From NCBI RefSeq assembly GCF_000237925.1, contig NC_031496.1:13614564-13678563 (forward strand): 64,000 nt of DNA. The letters are read 5' to 3'. Below are positions 58,844 to 64,000 of the stretch, piece by piece. A program made the position numbers and the translations under genes. The DNA is from Schistosoma mansoni (taxonomy: Eukaryota; Platyhelminthes; Trematoda; Strigeidida; Schistosomatidae). How positions within the stretch are numbered: the stretch's first letter is position 1; each line of letters begins with the position of its first letter. Below the pieces are notes generated by a model. It was given only the letters and a program-made list of their open reading frames with translations, searched no databases and was not told the DNA's origin.

Positions 58844-59271
58844 CTTTTTTATTTAAGCAAAATAAAAGATACAAAAGAGGCTTTAGGTAATTAAAAAGAC
58901 TTTACAACATGCAAGTGTTAACCGAGAATGGAGCGAAAAGACAGATAATCCAATTGTATACCGCAAAGCTTGTATAATCAATCACTACTCTAAAATTACT
59001 TCCTCTCGAATTATAATTAGCTACAGGTTTGTGATATCTCGTAGAGGTAGATTTCCTGAAACAGATCCATGATTCTATATCAGTTCAAATATTTGAAAAT
59101 AATTTCCATTCTGATAGAAACTCATCAACTATCTATATCTTCTCTTCTAGAAGATAAAAAAATATATAGAAAAATGTAGGGAAACCTAGATGCCACTCAA
59201 ACCAACAAAAATTTAATTCATTAATTCGACATTGAGAGGATTTTAGGTGAGCAACTTCAAGGAATCACGCA

Positions 59272-59312
59272 CTAGGACGAAACAGCTGTCCATTACTCCA
59301 CTGTTTTTAATT
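59272..59312 (+). repeat. Type-B SINE scrap, second half of ribozyme
   Basis: CTAGGACGAAACAGCTGTCC and the following bases match the type-B ribozyme from stem II loop to stem I. The copy begins in the stem II loop, like the fragment at 21251-21329. Confidence 0.4.
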
Positions 59313-59579
59313 GTATTCCAACTGAGATCAATCTGGCAAGGATGAAACTTGAAAATTTAAATATTTCTCATAGAATCTAGTCACAAAACATTCAATAGTC
59401 CTGAGCACTAACATCCGTTAACATTACTCAAAAAGTATATATGCTTTAAGTACATGTATTTCCAATATTCTATTAGTAATAGCTAATTTGTGACAAATGA
59501 AATGATTAAAAATCTTCATTAATAATAAAAAAGTATAACTTAATTACCAAAAACAGTTTTGTATCATCAACTTTTGGTT

Positions 59580-59710
59580 ACACGTTTTTCCGTGGGTAAA
59601 CTAATGATATTACCCGTTTACCCAAACCGACATAGCGCAAAGTTCGAACTTATGATCAATTTATTGAATGTATAAATCGTTTGACTACTAAGCCACGGCT
59701 TGATCTCATC
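59580..59710 (-). repeat. Type-D-like tRNA-headed repeat, decayed
   Basis: CTAATGATATTACCC followed by CCCAAACCGACATAGCG matches the signature of 45895-46040 with changes. The antisense box A region (CGTGGCTTAGTAGTCAAACG) is clear. Confidence 0.4.
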
Positions 59711-60435
59711 AACACATGACCAGTGAAGTGGTAACGGATAACCATTCACATGATAATAAGACAGTTTTGCGTGATATGTTGTGAATCGACTAAACTTAGA
59801 AAATCTATGACATTATAGTATTTCATTAATCAATAAGATAATAGTACAGTTATCCTTTACATAATTTTCAATAGCAGTTAGTTATCAAAAGATTTTCAGC
59901 AATACAAAGTTCTTAGCTGTAATTCTTAAATGATACCATTAATTAATTAATTTTTGACTCACATTATTCGAATTACGCAAAATATTCTGTTTACTGTTGC
60001 TGAGAAACAACTATCTTCTATTACTACCTTTCGGGGTCAAAGTTAGTTTGTGATAGGAGTTAAAGTATTGTTTGACAAATATTGACAGTACTGAAAGTAG
60101 AGTATATAAAATATTAGAACTTTCTTGTTGATCAAATGTTGTTATTATTTTATCTAGAGAGCCAAGTAGATATTCAACTTTTAAGCGTAACTTGTTATTA
60201 GATAGATAGAGCTATCAAACTGTAGTTTAAGTTTAAGTTGTACAGAATGGCAGGCTGAAATTTAACTGTTTTAAAAACTAATTAAACCATCGAGTCATTG
60301 TTCAACACTATCAAAATGACAGAAACATATTACACTCTAAAAATGACAACGTAGAAACTAAAGTGATTAAGATATCAAAAATAATCATGCCTTTCGTGAT
60401 AAAATATTCCAGGTAAAAGAACTTTCAGATTTAAC

Positions 60436-60719
60436 ACGTTTCGTTGACTCTGGCAATCCTTTTTGACAAATACGACCAGGATTTTTCAATTTTTTAGCTC
60501 GTAACCACTCTGGACTGCCAAAATTATATTTTTTATGTCCAAGTTTTAAATCATATTTAGTAGAATTTGATGCAATATTTGATAAGGAACTTGTAAATAT
60601 TGGACCAAATGATACGGTGGCTTTGTAGTGATATGTGTTTTTAGCTTGACCACGTAATTGAGAGGCACGATTTTCAAATAAATCAATTTTTTGATCAGGT
60701 GGTCGTCTGGAACGTTGAT
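60436..60719 (-). CDS. Ser/Pro-rich scaffold-like protein, 5'-most exon in window
   Basis: After TAGTTTTTAG: two bases plus 94 codons. It begins QRSRRPPDQKIDLFENRASQ and is more ordered-looking than the later exons, with DLKLGHKKYNFGSPEWLRAK near the middle. It ends ESTKR before GTTAAA. That donor is weak; it is chosen because phase 0 is needed by the exon at 58843. The first codon is split, so earlier exons exist upstream, probably beyond the window. Together the six exons give about 640 residues without any catalytic domain. Confidence 0.65.
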
Positions 60720-61961
60720 CTAAAAACTAATTATAGATTGAAAATAAAAAATAGGACAGCGAGGTTCCGTAAAACTCTGTTATTACAGTTAAGATCGATA
60801 AGCACATGATTTGATCAATTTAAAGATTACAAGATTGACGTTAGTTGAAGAATAATTGTTAAATCAAATAAGTAGGCAGCATACAGCTAATTAAGCCTAG
60901 TTTGTAATTTCTTGACGATTTACATCATTAACATCCTTCGTAATGAAAGCGTATGATGCCTTAAAGAACACTTTTAAGAGTTGAATTTGAAATAGGAATT
61001 GAAAATATTTTCTAACCAGACCAATTGCAACATATCATAATGGTGATGCAATAGCATCTTCCAACTGTCCAAAACCAATTAAGTCGTGGGAGTAAAATTT
61101 AGAATAGATTGTAGTGAAAATGCGTTTAAATCTCTTACATTGTTGAAAGTTAGCAAAAACGCTAACCAGTTTACCACAACAAGTGTCATTTGGATATATA
61201 TCCCATTTGACACTTTAGTAATTTATCAACTTTATATTCGTTTCAACAGCTAACTTTTTGTCCTCATTGTCAGTGAAAGCATAAATGATATCTTGAATGA
61301 AAGTGAAGGTATCACACACATACACAAACATAGTCAAAACTATGAAGTACGATTAGAAAATGACAAAAAATCTCAATATCAATTAATGGACCTTCCAAAA
61401 TACATAACATTAAAAGTTTAATGTTTTTTTTAAAAAAATACTCCACAATGAGAAAAGGTAATAAGATTGGATACAATACTTTGTTAAAACAATTTTAATC
61501 ATTCAATAATGACTGATTACTAACAACCTTGAAGTGAAACATTTGATATAATACTTAGCAACGTGATCTTTAATTCTCAGTTTAGAAAAAACATATTGAT
61601 AAGTAACATATGATAAGTAATTTTATTTATAATGATTATTTTCCTAACCACTTTTCATAATTATTATCAATAACAAAATCGCGTTCATTTTTTGCTAACA
61701 AACCATATCAGTATTCTATTTACATCAATTCACAATAAATGTGATTTGTTTAGTTAGATAGTGAATGACAGTAGAATTATAATGAATGTTTTACTCAATT
61801 TGAGACTTGTCCGCTGGATGTAGCTGAATCTTAGTGTTAATATTTACACTGAACCTGAGAAACCAGTACTTTTAGCGCAAACAATACAAACTTTTTACAA
61901 ATGAGAGTAAATACATTTTTTGAAAGTGTCATAATTAGTTGATAGAATAACACCAAGTGTA
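60720..61961. other. Probable intron of the Ser/Pro-rich gene
   Basis: No exon was recognised. A short antisense Sm-alpha remnant is at 61790-61880. Confidence 0.45.
61790..61880 (-). repeat. Sm-alpha SINE remnant
   Basis: The plus strand reads TTTGAGACTTGTCCGCTGGATG and then a box B-like region. This is the antisense first half of the ribozyme and the end of the tRNA head, strongly decayed. Confidence 0.5.
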
Positions 61962-62353
61962 ACAATAGTAATAGCATTCAATTAGTATTGTTTGTTTGAA
62001 TCTTCCCATTAATACTTAGGACTGCAACTGGTCAGTCTCATCTTGGCATATGTGCATACTGCCTCGATATTGCCATAATTCACAAGCACTGTGAGCAAAG
62101 ATGGATAGTGGCTAGCAGTGGAATCCAGGACGCGCGCCACTTAGTCCTATTTGGGACTCGTCAGATGGATGTACCTGCATCTCAGAGTTGATGTTCACTC
62201 AGTACGCACATATGCTAATTAGAGACTGACCAGTTGCAGTCCTAAACATCAGTAGGAAGATTCAAACAAACAATACTAAGTGAATTTAAACTTCACCACA
62301 TTGCACAAGGATGTGGCTATCAGGACTCAGTAGCTGAGTGGATAACGCGATGG

Positions 62354-62553
62354 NNNNNNNNNNNNNNNNNNNNNNNNNNNNNNNNNNNNNNNNNNNNNNN
62401 NNNNNNNNNNNNNNNNNNNNNNNNNNNNNNNNNNNNNNNNNNNNNNNNNNNNNNNNNNNNNNNNNNNNNNNNNNNNNNNNNNNNNNNNNNNNNNNNNNNN
62501 NNNNNNNNNNNNNNNNNNNNNNNNNNNNNNNNNNNNNNNNNNNNNNNNNNNNN
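62354..62553. other. Assembly gap, 200 N
   Basis: Exactly 200 N. The flanks CGCGATGG and GTTTGAAGCG are consecutive in the other SINE copies except for one T, so the true gap is either about 1 bp or a whole number of missing repeat units. Confidence 0.95.
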
Positions 62554-62616
62554 GTTTGAAGCGAAAGGTACTGGGTTCGAGTCCCAGGGTGAACATCATC
62601 CCTGAGACGCAGGTAC

Positions 62617-62661
62617 ATCCAGCTGACGAGTCCCGAATAGGACGAAATGCGCGTCCTGGAT
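62617..62661 (+). ncRNA. Hammerhead ribozyme, Sm-alpha type, core intact
   Basis: CTGACGA, stem II GTCC/GGAC, GAAA, C at the cleavage site and a six-pair stem I (ATCCAG/CTGGAT). One stem III pair is T-G instead of C-G. Likely active. Confidence 0.8.
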
Positions 62662-62707
62662 TCCACTGCTAGCCACTATCCATCTTTGCTCACAATAGTA
62701 ATAGCAT

Positions 62708-63507
62708 GTTTGTTTAATTGAATGTTGAAATTTTTATGAAAACGAATCTATTTACATTGAAAAAATTTATTTGATTAAATTTATTAATTTTTTAAATGTT
62801 AACATAATAGACTACTATTTATCCTTTTAAAACTGCTCTTTTTAATTATTATTAAATGTAATGTGTTATTTACATGAATAATTATGAAATATAGGCAGCT
62901 TTGAAATCGAACAACACAGTGAATGATGTTGACGTCGAAGAAAAAGATTCATTGTAATGAAAAAATTGAATAATAGATGTTGTCAATGAACTTGCATCAA
63001 TTTGGTTAGATTACTAAACGCTTATGTAATTTCTTACATCTTAATGACTTCCTTTATCTTTGACGTTTCATAGCAGAAGGTCAATCCATAAGATGTCTAT
63101 AAATATTTTGACATACATCATTAAATATAAGGATATTAATAGTGTCATTTACAGTGCTACGTCGCTAAGAACATCAAACAATAAATCATTCCAGTTTGTG
63201 ATAGACTCTAATTCATGACAAATAATCTTAGAAATGTCAACTAGCCTTTTTAAAATGTAAAAAATCTTTTGTTTTGTGTTCAATATGGTGTTGTAAAATG
63301 TGTTTTATCATTTAGGTTTGAGATTTTGTTATCTATGGAAATAAGCCGACATAATTAAATACTAACATGTTTGATAGTTATTAAAAAGCTGTATTAGTTG
63401 TTAATAAAATACATTGAAAAAACTGCTCAAATTTAGTTCATTACAATATGCATCTTTATGATTCATTATGAAACAATCAAAAGATCATTTTAAGAACAAC
63501 AGTTAGC
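62708..63507. other. No recognisable gene
   Basis: AT-rich; no exon or repeat that I can support. Confidence 0.4.
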
Positions 63508-63519
63508 AATTATAAAAGA

Positions 63520-63823
63520 CCAGTGGAATTCAAACTACGTCTGTCGTGAGATATCAACTCACTGAAGACTATTGGTGAACGGTTGCTCAACTTCGTGGAT
63601 TGGTTGGAGTTAGACATAAACACCACGGGATGCCGGCTCAGTGGTCTATCGGTTAAGTGCTCTGGTGCGAGACTGGTAGGTCCTGGGTTCGAATCTCACT
63701 TGCGAAGCGAGGTCGTGGATGCGCACTGCTGAGGAGTCCCACAATAGGACGAAACGGTCGTCCAGTGTTTCCAGGTTTTTCCTGGTGGTCTAGCTTCAAT
63801 TGACTCACGCTTCCAACTATGAA
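63520..63823 (+). mobile_element. Type-B hammerhead SINE, full length, 12-bp target duplication
   Basis: AATTATAAAAGA occurs at 63508-63519 and 63824-63835, so 63520-63823 (304 bp) is the complete unit. It has about 110 bp of leader, a tRNA-like head (box A GGCTCAGTGGTCTATCGGTT, box B GGGTTCGAATC), the ribozyme, and the tail CTAGCTTCAATTGACTCACG. This is the reference copy for the type-B family in this window. Confidence 0.88.
63724..63768 (+). ncRNA. Hammerhead ribozyme, type-B SINE, intact core
   Basis: CTGAGGA, stem II GTCC/GGAC, GAAA, stem III AC/GT with loop GGTC, C at the cleavage position (63762), and stem I CACTG/CAGTG. All core positions are conserved, so self-cleavage is plausible. 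Confidence 0.82.
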
Positions 63824-64000
63824 AATTATAAAAGAGCTTAGAATGAAGATGGACTAGAGTAATTTACCTTAGACATCTTACCAACAGAGCAAGAGAAGAA
63901 ACCAGTTAAATAAGAAGTAAAAAGGAGTGAATAATTTTAATTATAATAAAGAGCTAAAGAAAATATGAAAAACATGACTCAAATTGAGACATAGACTGCA

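Larger units (their letters stand above)
58844..60435 (-). other. Intron of the Ser/Pro-rich gene
   Basis: Contains a type-B SINE scrap at 59272-59312 and a type-D-like repeat at 59580-59710. Confidence 0.55.
61978..62691. mobile_element. Sm-alpha-type hammerhead SINE, head-to-head inverted pair with 16-bp target duplication
   Basis: ACAATAGTAATAGCAT flanks the pair at 61962-61977 and 62692-62707, exactly adjoining both arms, so it entered as one unit. The antisense arm (61978-62203) runs from the leader through tail and ribozyme. The sense arm (about 62203-62691) has leader, tRNA-like head, ribozyme and the CATCTTTGCT end. In the antisense arm the ribozyme core GAAAC is replaced by TAAGTGG, while the sense core is intact. 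The sense arm contains the assembly gap. The left boundary is the same as in the copies at 2372 and 37515. Confidence 0.85.

Noticed and set aside
1-64000. CRISPR arrays, operator sites or bacterial promoters
   Set aside because: No regularly spaced short repeats; the window is clearly eukaryotic.

Overview
The window is AT-rich, intron-rich eukaryotic DNA that I read as a draft assembly of a schistosome blood fluke (Schistosoma). The reasons are: several hammerhead-ribozyme-carrying, tRNA-headed SINEs of the Sm-alpha kind; RTE/SR2-like and CR1-like LINE fragments, a Gypsy-type LTR retrotransposon fragment and a Penelope-like fragment; and 33-nt introns at the 5' end of a gene followed by kilobase introns, a known schistosome habit. 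Species cannot be fixed from sequence alone.

Layout. 1-10165: no exon recognised; a Penelope-like element with inverted ends (2059-3321) that itself took a head-to-head SINE pair, plus further SINE copies. 10166-19134 (+): four 3' exons of a protocadherin-like adhesion receptor (cadherin repeats, transmembrane helix, long Asn/Ser-rich tail). 21041-31508 (-): five 3' exons of a Qa-SNARE of the syntaxin-7/12 type, ending in a tail anchor, with introns of up to 5.4 kb. 33200-38760 (+): decayed Gypsy RNase H/integrase, then a decayed CR1-like LINE whose reverse transcriptase is cut by a SINE. 39164-44894 (+): CutA followed 104 bp later by a MIC19/CHCHD3-like twin-CX9C gene that has a 3' splice-acceptor-like TTTTTTAG two bases before its ATG. 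This looks like a two-gene trans-spliced operon. The MIC19 introns hold three RTE-type fragments. 45459-45644 (-): an orphan coding-looking exon. 49311-60719 (-): six 3' exons of a Ser/Pro-rich cytoplasmic protein with SH3-ligand motifs that I cannot name. 61978-63823: more SINEs, one containing a 200-N assembly gap.

The host genes are not functionally linked as a pathway: cell adhesion, endosomal fusion, a CutA trimer protein and a mitochondrial cristae (MICOS) protein, and a probable signalling scaffold. The unifying theme is self-cleaving RNA. Hammerhead cores can be read in two tRNA-headed SINE families and, less strictly, in a Penelope-like element. Both SINE families also occur as head-to-head inverted pairs; two of the Sm-alpha pairs are bounded by clear target-site duplications.
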